The notes below the pieces were generated by a model. That model saw only the letters and a program-made list of their open reading frames with translations, was not told the origin of the DNA and did not search any database. 42,055 nucleotides of DNA from Clostridiales bacterium (lineage in GTDB: Bacteria; Bacillota; Clostridia; Lachnospirales; WQUN01): NCBI GenBank assembly GCA_031269465.1, contig JAISZB010000308.1, positions 1 to 42,055 of the forward strand, read 5' to 3'. A program made the position numbers and the translations under genes. Of the stretch, positions 17,627 through 26,036 are shown one piece after another. Each line of letters starts with the position of its first letter. Positions within the stretch are counted from its first letter, which is position 1.

Positions 17627-18960
17627 CTCTTGCAAGAAGCCTAAATCTTACCCGTTATTTCTAAATACGTTTAAATGGAACAAATGTCTAACATTAAATC
17701 TTACATTTCAAACTAAACTTTGTATTATTTTGCCTGGCGCGTTAAACAGTCGAAATTTACTTTGCTTTATTTTAGAAGTTAAGATGCGGGGGCTGCGCAT
17801 TAAGCTAAGCTCTGGTTTAACCAGTTTATGGTAAAATATAAGATAAAATGGCGAAAATAATGTCGCTTGAATACGTTTTTCAAGTTGATGTTGAAGAAAA
17901 ATGAATAATTTTTGAAAAGAACTATAGCATACTCAAGCAATTTGCTATATAATAACAGTAGGCTTTAGAGCAAGCCCGCTCCCCCGCCTGTTGTTTAACT
18001 CTGTGCAATCAAGCTTCCAAAAATGGAAGTTTCAAATCAGTATAACAAGCCATGATATGCTGATTTGGACTGAAAGTTCCTATTTTGGAGCTGGACTATT
18101 CATAAGCTTCACAATCCCAACTTTCCAATGGGCATCGGTATAGATGGCAATTAACGCTCCGACTCGAGATGAAGCGTGGAGATTCTCATAGAGACGCAAC
18201 TTTCATTAGGATTTGCGGCAGGCATTCTGCAGTGCGCCAAGAAGCGTTTTTCCAAATGCTTTGCATAAATATTCTGTGGCATATGGATGCATGACCAAAA
18301 ACACGCGAATCAGATATAAACAAGGAACAAAGAGTCGACGCTCTTTGCATATACTGGTGATCAATCAACTCTGATCTTGCTCTAGGATTATTAGTCTTCA
18401 AAATCCGAACTTTCGTACTCGCGCTGGCAAGACAGTAAATAAGAATTAAGAACCAGCCATGAAATGACTCAGCTAAAGGCAATCCTGCCTTTTTGAAGTC
18501 AAAGGCGCCTATATGGGACATTTCATTTGCAAACAGCATGTAAAAAGCGGAGCCCGCGCAAGGCGACAGCGAGAAAAGCGCGGAAGGAACCCAGCATCGC
18601 TCATTTTTTGGCGCAAAGAATTCTTCCAAGCAGCATTCCGCTGGCAATGAAGAAAGGCGGCTGCGGGATTGCGCGCGCATGAACAAGCAGATCGGATTTA
18701 TCTGCGGTGTTAAAATGCTTCATGTCAAGGATCAGATGGAAAGCATGCCGTGAAAGCTAAAATCGGAGCTTTCCATCACTAATCAACATAGTGGAAATAA
18801 TAATTGCATCCTCATCTTTCGCAACCCAAAAACCCCTGGGCATTCTCGCAGTCTAAAAGACTTGCCGTTTCATCGATCAGCCTTAATAGGCGGACGGCTT
18901 CTTGGCAATTGCTAAAATGTTTCCTAAGAAAAAATCAAGCTTCTTTTTTACCTCTAAAAC
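17627..18960. other. 1.3-kb gene-free region with decayed repeats
   Basis: No convincing gene. About 17630-17990 is AT-rich. Around 18002-18043 and 18056-18143 are relics of the palindromic family (AATCAGTATA end; TATTTTGGAGCTGGAC arm). A 166-codon minus-strand frame at 18186-18686 has an uneven, Cys/Ser/Arg-rich composition and no good start site. In another minus frame near 18590-18690 the translation FFIASGMLLGRILC resembles a membrane segment, so a degraded gene is possible. Confidence 0.5.
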
Positions 18961-19258
18961 TATAGTGATTCGCATATGAAAGTTCTTGTTTTGGTGTTTG
19001 CAGTACAGCGAGCGCGAAATGGCGATAACAATCGCACCTTGAAAGCGCTGAATTCACGCACTTAATATACTGCTTTTCATATAAAATCACCTTTTTTGGA
19101 GCTTGATTAAACAGCGAGTGCAGCATGCCGATATCAATCGCACCACTCAATGGACAGTCAATCTCCAAAATAGGAACATTTGATGAAAAGCGGTATAAAA
19201 TCAGCGCCAGTGGACAGTCAAGCTCCAAAATAGGCGCGTTTGACTTCAGCTCGGAATA
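18961..19258. repeat. Older palindromic repeat, probably split by insertion
   Basis: The left part starts TATAGTGATTCGCATATG, contains CAGCGAGCGCGAAATGG, and ends just before the insert. The right part (19198-19258) contains GGACAGTCAAGCTCC and ends CAGCTCGGAATA. GCGCTGA (19046-19052) and TCAGCGC (19201-19207) flank the insert as an inverted pair. The boundary TA at the insertion is compatible with target duplication but less clean than at 4728 and 9210. Confidence 0.55.
19066..19197 (-). repeat. Palindromic repeat, reverse orientation (arm b then arm a)
   Basis: It starts TATACTGCTTTTCATATA with GAGCTTGATTAAACAGCGAG, has GCCGATATC at the centre and CACTCAATGGACAGTCAATC on the right, and ends GATGAAAAGCGGTATA. 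Confidence 0.87.
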
Positions 19259-19482
19259 GATCTCGCTTTTAAAATATGGCAAGCAAAATAGCCGAAAGGA
19301 GACGCTGAAGGGCTTTTCCGCTTGGAAGCGGATATGCCAATGCTTCTTGAAGCGATCCTAAAATCGCGCATTAAATGCCCGCAAATGACAAAGCCCTCGC
19401 AGCAATGCGCCTTGGGATAAATAAAATGCGCACCGAATGAAATCTTCTAAAAGAAGCATAAACGCAGCATTAGGTTCGTTTA

Positions 19483-20289
19483 ATGAGACGCGTAAAAGTT
19501 TTGATATGGGTATTTATACTGTCTTTGGCGCTATTAAGCGCCGCTCTCTGTTTTTTGGTGTTCTTTTGGGACAACTTGATAGACGATCTGAATACTGTGG
19601 AGCTAAAAGCCGCATCACTGACAATCGAAGAGACGCCTGACCCAGAGCCGTTTCCCTCCCCAACCATGGCTCCGTCCCCCACCCCTACTCAAACGCCCGC
19701 GCCTTCAAGGCCAAACATTGTGGCCCTCATAGATCCCGGTCACGGAGGCCGCGACGCTGGCGCCGCAATCGACGGAATATATGAAAAGGACATTAACCTC
19801 AAGATAGCAGTGAGGCTCCATGAGCTTCTTCTCGCATACGAAGGCGAAGAGTTCGGCGTAATGCTGACTCGCAGCGACGATACATATTTGACATTGGAGC
19901 AGAGAGTCAATATGGCGAATGAACTCTCAGACTTCTTCTTTTCCATTCACTGCAACGTATATGAATTCAACAGCGCCACCCATGGCGCCACGATATTTTA
20001 CAAGAGCCATCCTGAAGACAAGCCTTTTAGCAGCGAAGAAATGGCTTCCGTACTCCAACGCGGAATGATTGACGCTACTGGAGCAAAAGATCGCGGAATA
20101 GGATATTCCGATGAATATTACCTCCTAAACCACACGCGCGTCCCTACAAACATAGTTGAAGCGGGATTCATGAGCAATCCTTCGGAGTTAAGATTGCTAA
20201 CCGACGACAATTACATAGACAAAATTGCGCAAGGCTTGAAAAACGGAGTTCTAAACCTTCTGAATCTGGACGGCGGCGCCGCTAATTGA
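19483..20289 (+). CDS. Membrane-anchored N-acetylmuramoyl-L-alanine amidase (Amidase_3)
   Basis: This 268-residue protein has an N-terminal membrane segment (about 6-29), a Pro/Thr/Ser-rich linker (about 51-77) and an Amidase_3 catalytic domain, so it probably acts on peptidoglycan outside the membrane, cutting the bond between MurNAc and L-Ala. The zinc-site residues are visible: His87 in DPGHGGRDAGA, Glu101 in YEKDINLKIA and His156 in SIHCN. The catalytic Glu lies in VEAGFMSNP near residue 226. The layout resembles CwlD of spore formers, but CwlD identity cannot be settled from sequence alone. The ribosome binding site is weak (TAGG). The gene stands alone between repeats. Confidence 0.9.
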   Translation: MRRVKVLIWVFILSLALLSAALCFLVFFWDNLIDDLNTVELKAASLTIEETPDPEPFPSPTMAPSPTPTQTPAPSRPNIVALIDPGHGGRDAGAAIDGIYEKDINLKIAVRLHELLLAYEGEEFGVMLTRSDDTYLTLEQRVNMANELSDFFFSIHCNVYEFNSATHGATIFYKSHPEDKPFSSEEMASVLQRGMIDATGAKDRGIGYSDEYYLLNHTRVPTNIVEAGFMSNPSELRLLTDDNYIDKIAQGLKNGVLNLLNLDGGAAN

Positions 20290-20310
20290 TTTTTGGGCAT
20301 GACGCTGATT

Positions 20311-20436
20311 TATACCGATTTTATTCTTTGTTCCATTTTTATTGATTATCCATTGAGTGGTGAGAAATTCCTATATCAATCGCACCACTCAGTGGATAAT
20401 CAACAAAAAAAGGAACATTTGATGAAAAGCGGTATA
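20311..20436. repeat. Palindromic repeat with two a-type arms
   Basis: The left end is TATACCGATTTTATTC and the right end GATGAAAAGCGGTATA, both of arm-a type. Both arms carry the arm-a block (ATTGATTATCCATTGAG on the left; CACTCAGTGGATAATCAAC on the right). Other copies have one a and one b arm. Confidence 0.85.
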
Positions 20437-20711
20437 ACTTCATATCGGCATATGAGCGCATGAATGCTAATTGGCGTTTCTCAATCGGAAATTCAACAGT
20501 TGGACAGGTGTCATTGATATGAGCTGCTCTCTAGAACGCAAGCTCTTAGGCTTAAAAGCAACCTCTTCTTTTTGTTTGCTTGCGCTATAGGATTATCATA
20601 TGAATTACAGCTTTAGAGTGCTTCTAATTTTAATAACAGTCGCCTTTATTATACACCTTTCAATAAATAGAGAATTGATTGTTTATACCATTTAAAGAAT
20701 GTTTCTTACCA

Positions 20712-20939
20712 TATAGGCGTTTATATTAACTGCCTATTTTGGAGCTTGGTTGTAGAGCAAGCGTGATTGATATCGGCATTTCGCACCTTTAAAGCGCATA
20801 ATCAAGCTCCAAAAAAGGTAATTTTATATGAAAATACATTCTATGGGCATTTGTCATGCCTCAAACACACAATTGTCTTAATATTTTACCCTTGGCGGTT
20901 AAGCGAAACGTCATAGAGGTTTATATGAAAATCGGTATA
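20712..20939. repeat. Long-form palindromic repeat with extra module (copy C)
   Basis: It starts TATAGGCGTTTATATT, contains TATTTTGGAGCTTGG, GATATCGGCATTTCGCACC and TAATCAAGCTCCAAAAAAGG, then the extra module (about 20828-20920), and ends TATGAAAATCGGTATA. The module is flanked by the direct repeat TTTATATGAAAAT. This module copy is the most mutated: the first hairpin has a one-base deletion and GCGAAGC has become GCGAAAC. Confidence 0.8.
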
Positions 20940-21271
20940 TTTGATTGCGCGCCCATGAACCCCTGCATTGCTATAATGATTTGCATTGAATGTTTCTATT
21001 TGAATAGGCGCATTTGACTGCAAATCCCGGTGTAATGTGCAATGCCAACGTTTTCCAATATATTCTAAATTTATCCATATGCATGTAAAAATAGCTAAGT
21101 TTTTTTGAAATATATGTATAAAATTCTTGTTCTGTCCCCATAATAACTACTGTAGAGGCAACCGCAACAAAGACGTGGCGGTGGCGTTTCAGCTCAAAGC
21201 GCATTTGCGCCGCCAGCTTGGAATACTCTATAGTACTTACCCCAACGGGAGAGCGAAGGGAGGTTATTAGG
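20940..21271. other. Intergenic region upstream of a small ORF
   Basis: About 330 bp. A short decayed repeat (about 20970-21035, TGATTTGCATTGAATG and TTTGACTGCAAATC inverted) is the only structure I could make out. A 110-codon minus-strand frame at 20971-21303 is composed partly of this repeat and is not convincing. Confidence 0.45.
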
Positions 21272-21370
21272 ATGGACGACAACAACAAAAAAGGCAAAAA
21301 CACTCAGGATACAACAAAGAAAACAGACAGATCAGACCTTGGCGACGACAGCAGCTATTCAAAAAAGTAA
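21272..21370 (+). CDS. Small hydrophilic protein (32 aa)
   Basis: ATG 21272 follows GGGAGGTTATTAGG, a good ribosome binding site, and opens 32 codons ending TAA at 21368-21370. The product is very rich in Lys, Asp, Asn, Ser and Thr with no hydrophobic stretch. Such short charged proteins are common and poorly characterised in Clostridia; no family was recognised. It may be real because of the start signal, but length alone gives little support. Confidence 0.4.
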   Translation: MDDNNKKGKNTQDTTKKTDRSDLGDDSSYSKK

Positions 21371-21690
21371 TTCGCCCTGAATAGTTACTAAACGTCCGCT
21401 GGGTTAGTTGTATGGCATTTGAAAAGCCCGGCTATTTCGCTCTTTTTCATACGGAAGATAAAAATGCTCTTAAGTTTCAATTCAAGGCGGAGTAGCCGCG
21501 CATTTCGGATGCTGTCTATGAAGCCCTCTGACATAGGATGGTCACTTCGCCGGCATGGATTCCAAGCTTCGAACCAATGCTTGCATAAATGCATGCGCTT
21601 TAGTCCGCGACAAAGGAGTTGCCAGGCAGAGGCAAAAAGCAGATACAGAGTTCAACCCCGTTTTCGGGGGCCAGTCGAAATAAAATTTCC
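21371..21690. other. Intergenic region without recognised gene
   Basis: About 320 bp between the 32-aa ORF and a bidirectional terminator. The open frames here are short, overlapping and without plausible start sites. I see no repeat of the palindromic family in it. Confidence 0.5.
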
Positions 21691-21727
21691 AAAAAAGGGA
21701 GCCGCGCTTTGCGCGGCTTCCTTTTTT
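21691..21727. terminator. Bidirectional rho-independent terminator
   Basis: AGCCGCGC and GCGCGGCT form a perfect 8-bp stem with a TTT loop. It is preceded by AAAAAAGGG and followed by TCCTTTTTT, so it has a T tract on both strands. It lies 9 bp from the stop of the minus-strand lipoprotein gene. Confidence 0.85.
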
Positions 21728-21735
21728 GCTCGGTT

Positions 21736-23007
21736 TCAACCTTCGGCAGGAGACTCCACTAAGACCTTCTTCAAATTTTCATCTACTTCTACATTGCGCT
21801 TCAGCTTTTTTGCAAAGTAATTAAGATCGTAAAATGTCTCTCCTTCAATCGTTTTTGGGTTCGCAAGCCCTTTTGCGCTCAAATCGTATAAAAAGCTCAG
21901 CTCCGACGCGTATATGCTCTCGCCGATCCTGTAGGCGGGAAACGGCGATTTCAAAACTTGAAGGCGCTCTTCTCCAAACGACGCGGAGTCAGTAGACTCC
22001 AGGAAGTGCGGATTGCTTATCGCCTCGCCGTAGGCTGCGCTCACCTTGACATTCGATGTTACAGTGAAGTTGTCGGTAATGGGCTGGGTTTTATTCACCG
22101 CCATCTCGTCTACATCCATGTAGGCTATAAGCTTTACCCTCGGATAGCTGTCCGCAACCGCGCCATATATCCTCTTTAGCTCATCCGCAGCCATCTGGGT
22201 GCGATAGACGTGATCCCGGCTCGTATAGAAGCTGACCGCAAGCTGGCTTATCATTATGGGTTTGAAACGCTGGTACGCATAGTAGATGCTGTCAAGAGCC
22301 TTCAAGGTGTCGCTGGCATAAGATCCGTTTTCTATTCTTTCATAAGAGCGAAGGCCTACCCAGTCAACCCATTGATCTCCGGGATAAAACCTTTCGGAAT
22401 CCGCCACTCCCGAAGCGTCGACGCTCCAGACAAATGCGGCGTTTGAAGCCTTGTTCCTGAACTCCTCCCTGGCATAGCGGAAAAACTCAACATACGCTTC
22501 AGAGTCCGAGCCATAAGAAAGCGGTTCAGGAAAAAACTCTACAAATATAGGGACGTAGAACTCTCCGAACTTTTCGGCCAGCTCGCTTATCAAAGCCTTA
22601 TTGTAAGGATTGTATGAGTTTTGCGGCTTTATTGCGATTAGAGGCGTGCGCCTCTGTGCGATGCAGCTCAGCACCCAGGTGTCTGGAAAAGGATTTCCGG
22701 CCTTAAGAGTGTAGATGGACACAGCATGCTTTTTTCCGGCCTTGGAGTCCATCTCATCCATTTCAAAGTTAATCGACTTGTTTGACAAGACGTATCCCCC
22801 GATGTAGCAGCCTTCAGCTGGCTCATAGAGGCCCAATGAATAGGCGCCCGACTCATAGAAAAGGCTGTATTCCTCGGGAGCCTGCTGAAAGCTCCCCGCT
22901 GGCAGAGCCTCTGGCGGCTTCTCCAGCGATTGCTCAGGCTTTTTGCTCGAGCAGCCTGCTAAAGCCGCGACAGCAAGACATATCGAAATTAACTTCCTAA
23001 CTTTCAT
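21736..23007 (-). CDS. GH26-like lipoprotein lacking the nucleophile Glu
   Basis: This 423-residue protein has a lipoprotein signal peptide with lipobox LAGC (Cys19), so it should be anchored outside the membrane. Residues about 65-340 resemble the TIM barrel of GH26 beta-mannanases: YIGGYVLSNKSINFEMD (68-84), TPLIAIKPQN (121-130), FVEFFPEPLSYG (155-166, Glu161 matching the acid/base position) and RFYPGDQWVDWVGLRSYE (206-223). The expected nucleophile motif ISEYG/ISEFG reads ISQLA, with Gln255. The last 70 residues (GETFYDLNYFAKKL, then EVDENLKKVLVES) resemble the copper-amine-oxidase N-terminal stalk domain. It may therefore bind rather than cut a polysaccharide. Its start overlaps recU by 11 bp; it ends at a bidirectional terminator. 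Confidence 0.75.
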   Translation of the reverse strand: MKVRKLISICLAVAALAGCSSKKPEQSLEKPPEALPAGSFQQAPEEYSLFYESGAYSLGLYEPAEGCYIGGYVLSNKSINFEMDEMDSKAGKKHAVSIYTLKAGNPFPDTWVLSCIAQRRTPLIAIKPQNSYNPYNKALISELAEKFGEFYVPIFVEFFPEPLSYGSDSEAYVEFFRYAREEFRNKASNAAFVWSVDASGVADSERFYPGDQWVDWVGLRSYERIENGSYASDTLKALDSIYYAYQRFKPIMISQLAVSFYTSRDHVYRTQMAADELKRIYGAVADSYPRVKLIAYMDVDEMAVNKTQPITDNFTVTSNVKVSAAYGEAISNPHFLESTDSASFGEERLQVLKSPFPAYRIGESIYASELSFLYDLSAKGLANPKTIEGETFYDLNYFAKKLKRNVEVDENLKKVLVESPAEG

Positions 23008-23545
23008 TTTTTACCTTTGCCTCCTGCAAATAAACATTTATAGCTTCCAGGTAGTGAAGAGGGAAGCCTTTTCCGCTTGTCACCCGGTAAATCCTCCTCA
23101 TGCCGTCATATGGCACGGACTTGCGCCCTCCCTCGCCAGCCTGAGCCGCAAATCCCGCCAGTTCTGGAAACGGCAGATAATAGACCTCGTTGTAGAGCCT
23201 GAAGGATATCAGAATGAAACATATGCCGCCCTGCTTCTGGTAGGCTTCCATGAAGCTCATCTGGTGGCTATGTATATTGCTAAGAGGCAGATATCCCATA
23301 TTCGTCTCTTTGGCGTCGAAGCATACGGGAAAGCCTTGCACTGCGCCAATGTAGTCCACTGTGCTCGTCTTGCCGAAATACGCCTTGCTTATTGTGTGCC
23401 TTTTATTATCGACCTCGATAGGAGTGATGGGAGTCGGCACTTTCTGTATCACGGCCAATCCTCTTTGCCTGTACAAATCATTTGTCATATTGATCATTTC
23501 TTCCAGCGCGCTGCCCCTTAGACCTCGCGAATTCCAATATCCCAT
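22997..23545 (-). CDS. recU: Holliday junction resolvase RecU
   Basis: This 182-residue nuclease resolves four-way junctions in recombination and chromosome segregation in Bacillota. Signature segments are RGLRGSALEEMINMTNDLY (7-25), IQKVPTPITPIEV (33-45), the active-site blocks STVDYIG (61-67, Asp64) and CFDAKE (75-80, Asp77 and Lys79), and LSNIHSHQM (88-96). Length is near the family norm. ATG 23545 follows AAGGAG with 10-nt spacing. Its last 11 bp overlap the next gene, the lipoprotein, which implies co-translation; queG lies 50 bp upstream in the same direction. In Bacillus recU is next to a penicillin-binding protein gene, which is not the case here. Confidence 0.92.
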   Translation of the reverse strand: MGYWNSRGLRGSALEEMINMTNDLYRQRGLAVIQKVPTPITPIEVDNKRHTISKAYFGKTSTVDYIGAVQGFPVCFDAKETNMGYLPLSNIHSHQMSFMEAYQKQGGICFILISFRLYNEVYYLPFPELAGFAAQAGEGGRKSVPYDGMRRIYRVTSGKGFPLHYLEAINVYLQEAKVKNES

Positions 23546-23595
23546 ATTCCATTATCTCCTTGGAGCGCAACGCTTAAACGCTTAATTCCAAAAAT

Positions 23596-24492
23596 TTACC
23601 TTTTCAGCATCGACCAAGCGCTCCGCCTGAGCGTTTCAATCCCCCTCCACCCCGCGGATGTCCTCTTGAATGTCATTTCAAACTCTTCTTCTCCCATGCG
23701 CGACACCCACTCAAGGCTCACATGCGCGGCCTTCGCCTTCTCAACCCAGGTACTGCCCGGCTTGTTCCATGGGCAGGCTCTTTGGCATTCATCGCATCCG
23801 TATAGATGTCCGCCAAGCATTTCCTCCTCTTCTTCATCCAGCGTTTTTTTCTGGGTAAGGTATGACAAGCATCTGCTGTAATCCAAAATATAGCCATCGC
23901 CGCTCAAAGCGCCTGTAGGGCACGCATCGATGCAGCGCCTGCAGCTTCCGCATGAAATTCCGCCTGAGATGGCATGCCTGTTTTTTACGGCTGCATCCAA
24001 GAGCATTAATCCGATATTGAAAAAAGAGCCCTTGCCTGGGGAGACGACAATGCAATTCTTCCCCCAGAACCCAAGGCCCGCCTTTACAGCCCACTCTTTT
24101 TCAAGAAGAGCTCCGCTGTCCACTAGTATTATCGATCTAAAGCCATGCTTCTCGAGAAGCATATCTCGAAGCTCCGTCAACATGCCTTTTACTCGCCCGT
24201 GATAATCCTCACCGGATGCCATTGAGCAAACATATCCCGTGCGCCCGCCATCAGAGGCTGGCAGCAAGGATTCTCCGAATGGGACGCCGATAGCCAAAAC
24301 GCTTTTAGCGCCTTTAAGATAAAGCTGCGGATCGAGGCGCTCATCAATCGGCCTTGAGGCAAACGGCGGTTTTCTGCCGCCGACCCTGAAAGCCGCGCCT
24401 TCAACCGGCTCCGCGCCGCAAACCCCGAGCAGGCAGTCCCGCTCTTTTGAAAAATCGAGCATTATGTCAAGCATTTCCTCAGCTTTTGTCAA
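23596..24492 (-). CDS. queG: Epoxyqueuosine reductase QueG
   Basis: This 298-residue cobalamin- and iron-sulfur-dependent enzyme performs the last step of queuosine synthesis, reducing epoxyqueuosine in tRNA. Visible features are VDSGALLEKEWA (124-135, Asp125 at the catalytic Asp position), GLGFWGKN (139-146), and two 4Fe-4S motifs: CGSCRRCIDACP (181-192) and, later, Cys208 with CDECQRACPW (233-242). It is shorter than the E. coli enzyme (about 379), apparently lacking the C-terminal HEAT-repeat part, as in several Bacillota. The start is TTG 24492 with a strong AGGAGG 8 nt upstream. It is the first gene of a queG-recU-lipoprotein unit. Confidence 0.93.
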   Translation of the reverse strand: MTKAEEMLDIMLDFSKERDCLLGVCGAEPVEGAAFRVGGRKPPFASRPIDERLDPQLYLKGAKSVLAIGVPFGESLLPASDGGRTGYVCSMASGEDYHGRVKGMLTELRDMLLEKHGFRSIILVDSGALLEKEWAVKAGLGFWGKNCIVVSPGKGSFFNIGLMLLDAAVKNRHAISGGISCGSCRRCIDACPTGALSGDGYILDYSRCLSYLTQKKTLDEEEEEMLGGHLYGCDECQRACPWNKPGSTWVEKAKAAHVSLEWVSRMGEEEFEMTFKRTSAGWRGIETLRRSAWSMLKR

Positions 24493-24560
24493 GTTTGCCG
24501 CCTCCTGCGGGTGTAGATATAAATTTTGGGCAGTGGGTTTCAGCCAAGGCTTAGAAGGGC

Positions 24561-24676
24561 TGATGCACCGATTTTGGAGCTTGGCTGTCTACTTTCAATG
24601 TGAGATTGATATCGGCATTTCGCGCTCATCGTACAGTCAAGCTCCAAAATCGGCAGTTTCACTCGCAAATCAGATG
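24561..24676. repeat. Palindromic repeat, degenerate ends
   Basis: GCACCGATTTTGGAGCTTGG on the left pairs with CAGTCAAGCTCCAAAATCGG on the right around TTGATATCGGCATTTCGC. It ends TCGCAAATCAGATG. The inner stem is well conserved while the TATA ends are lost. Confidence 0.75.
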
Positions 24677-24694
24677 CCGGGCATCAGAAAGCTT

Positions 24695-25444
24695 TCACGC
24701 TTTTCCCCTTTTGGCCAAGACAAGCTTCTGCGCCTGCTCATACGCTGCGGGAGTGCCTATGTCATAGCATTCTCCGTCCATGACATAAGCGTGCACCGGC
24801 CTTATCTTGCACAGCCACTCCACAAAATATCCCGGAGCGTCGGGCTTGTTGCCTTCATCCAGGTATCTGCGAAAAAGAGGAATGGTGTCTTTTTTATACA
24901 TGTAAGTTGCGAACACTACGCAATCGGATTTGGGTTCTCGGGGTTTTTCCACGAGTTCCGTCACTAGGTTGTTTTCATCCAAAAGCGCCACTCCGAACTG
25001 CTTTAGAGCTTCTTTGTCGTTTATGCGCTTGACGCAGACGCAGTCCGTTCCAGTTTTTTTATAGTATTCATAATACCGAGCCAACTCGAAAGTAAACAGA
25101 TTGTCCCCTGCGATTACCACAACTTCATCATCTATCATTTCTTCCTCAAGGACATAGGATATGTCTCCTATAGCTCCCCGCCTGTTCTCTTCATTCGTTG
25201 TGCCGTCGTCGACAACTTTTACTGGAGCTTTGGCATGCGCCGATTCAGCCCACTCTTCGAAGTGCGAAGCAAACTTGTGGTTGCTTACTACGTATATGCC
25301 GTCCACATCTTCGACTGCATTTATCTGCTCGACTATATAGTCTATGATTTTCTTTCCCTGAACCTCCAGCAGCGCTTTCGGCATGTTAAGCGTTAGCGGG
25401 TAGAGGCGTGTGGCGTATCCTGCGACTAGTATGACAGCTTTCAT
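24695..25444 (-). CDS. Sugar-phosphate nucleotidyltransferase family protein
   Basis: This 249-residue protein has the GT-A-like nucleotidyltransferase fold that joins an NTP and a sugar (or polyol) phosphate. The N-terminal signature is AGYATRLYPLT (8-18) with MPKALLEVQGK (21-31); the metal-binding Asp appears in VVIAGDNLF (about 109-117), followed by FGVALLDENN and VTELVEKPREP, as in the RmlA/GlmU/GalU group. The sugar substrate cannot be told from sequence. No clear ribosome binding site precedes ATG 25444. It could feed cell-wall or capsule synthesis, but no such genes are adjacent. Confidence 0.82.
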   Translation of the reverse strand: MKAVILVAGYATRLYPLTLNMPKALLEVQGKKIIDYIVEQINAVEDVDGIYVVSNHKFASHFEEWAESAHAKAPVKVVDDGTTNEENRRGAIGDISYVLEEEMIDDEVVVIAGDNLFTFELARYYEYYKKTGTDCVCVKRINDKEALKQFGVALLDENNLVTELVEKPREPKSDCVVFATYMYKKDTIPLFRRYLDEGNKPDAPGYFVEWLCKIRPVHAYVMDGECYDIGTPAAYEQAQKLVLAKRGKA

Positions 25445-25738
25445 GCATTTTCAAGCGCGCGGCCCTCCGTTCCAATGATCGGATAGAACAGCGCGCCACT
25501 CCTTTCAGCTTCGCAGTTTCCCTGCGTTTTTTTATTCCTATATCTATGGGGAATGTATGTTAAACATCAAAAATCTTCGAGATTAAGCGCTCATCGGCAT
25601 ATGCAGATGCGCGTCAGAACGCGCAAATTCTGAGTTTGCAATTAAACGATCCGGATATGAAAGCTCCGATTTTGAAGCTTTTCGTCCGCTTTCAAGCTGT
25701 TGAGGATCTGGAATAGAAGCTTCCTGCGCGCATCTGCA
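25445..25738. other. Intergenic region with decayed repeats
   Basis: About 290 bp upstream of the nucleotidyltransferase gene. Around 25590-25740 is a degraded element (CATATGCAGATGCGCGTC at the left, CGCGCATCTGCATA at the right as an inverted pair, with CTCCGATTTTGAAGC inside). The next element abuts its terminal TATA. Confidence 0.45.
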
Positions 25739-25965
25739 TATACCGATTTTCATTCAAGGTTCCTTTTTTGGAGTTTGATTATCCATAGAACGAAAATGCC
25801 TTTCGGCATTTCGCGCTAACTGTATAATCGAACTCCAAAAAAGGCAGTTTAGTACGAAAATACATTTTATGGACAATTGTACATGCCTCAAACACACAAA
25901 TGGCTTAATATTTTCATTCTTAGTGGTGAAGCGAAGCTTCATAGGGGTTTCTATGAAAATCAATA
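25739..25965 (+). repeat. Long-form palindromic repeat with extra module (copy D)
   Basis: It starts TATACCGATTTTCATTC, has GGAGTTTGATTATCC, the centre GCCTTTCGGCATTTCGC and TATAATCGAACTCC, then the module (about 25852-25950) containing GCGAAGC. It ends ATGAAAATCAATAG, so the terminal CAGTATA is mutated. Both stem arms share the GAGTTTGATTAT / ATAATCGAACTC variant. Confidence 0.85.
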
Positions 25966-26036
25966 GCTGGGATGAAAGCTTCTATATCGAGGCCGGATTA
26001 TGGGTCAAAATCCAACTCAGCCAGCGTTTTGCCCGA

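Noticed and set aside
18186..18686. 166-codon minus-strand ORF
   Set aside because: No ribosome binding site, odd Cys/Ser/Arg-rich composition, no family resemblance; the region looks like decayed DNA.
20971..21303. 110-codon minus-strand ORF
   Set aside because: Part of it is a palindromic repeat relic, and its start overlaps the likely small plus-strand ORF at 21272 and that ORF's ribosome binding site.
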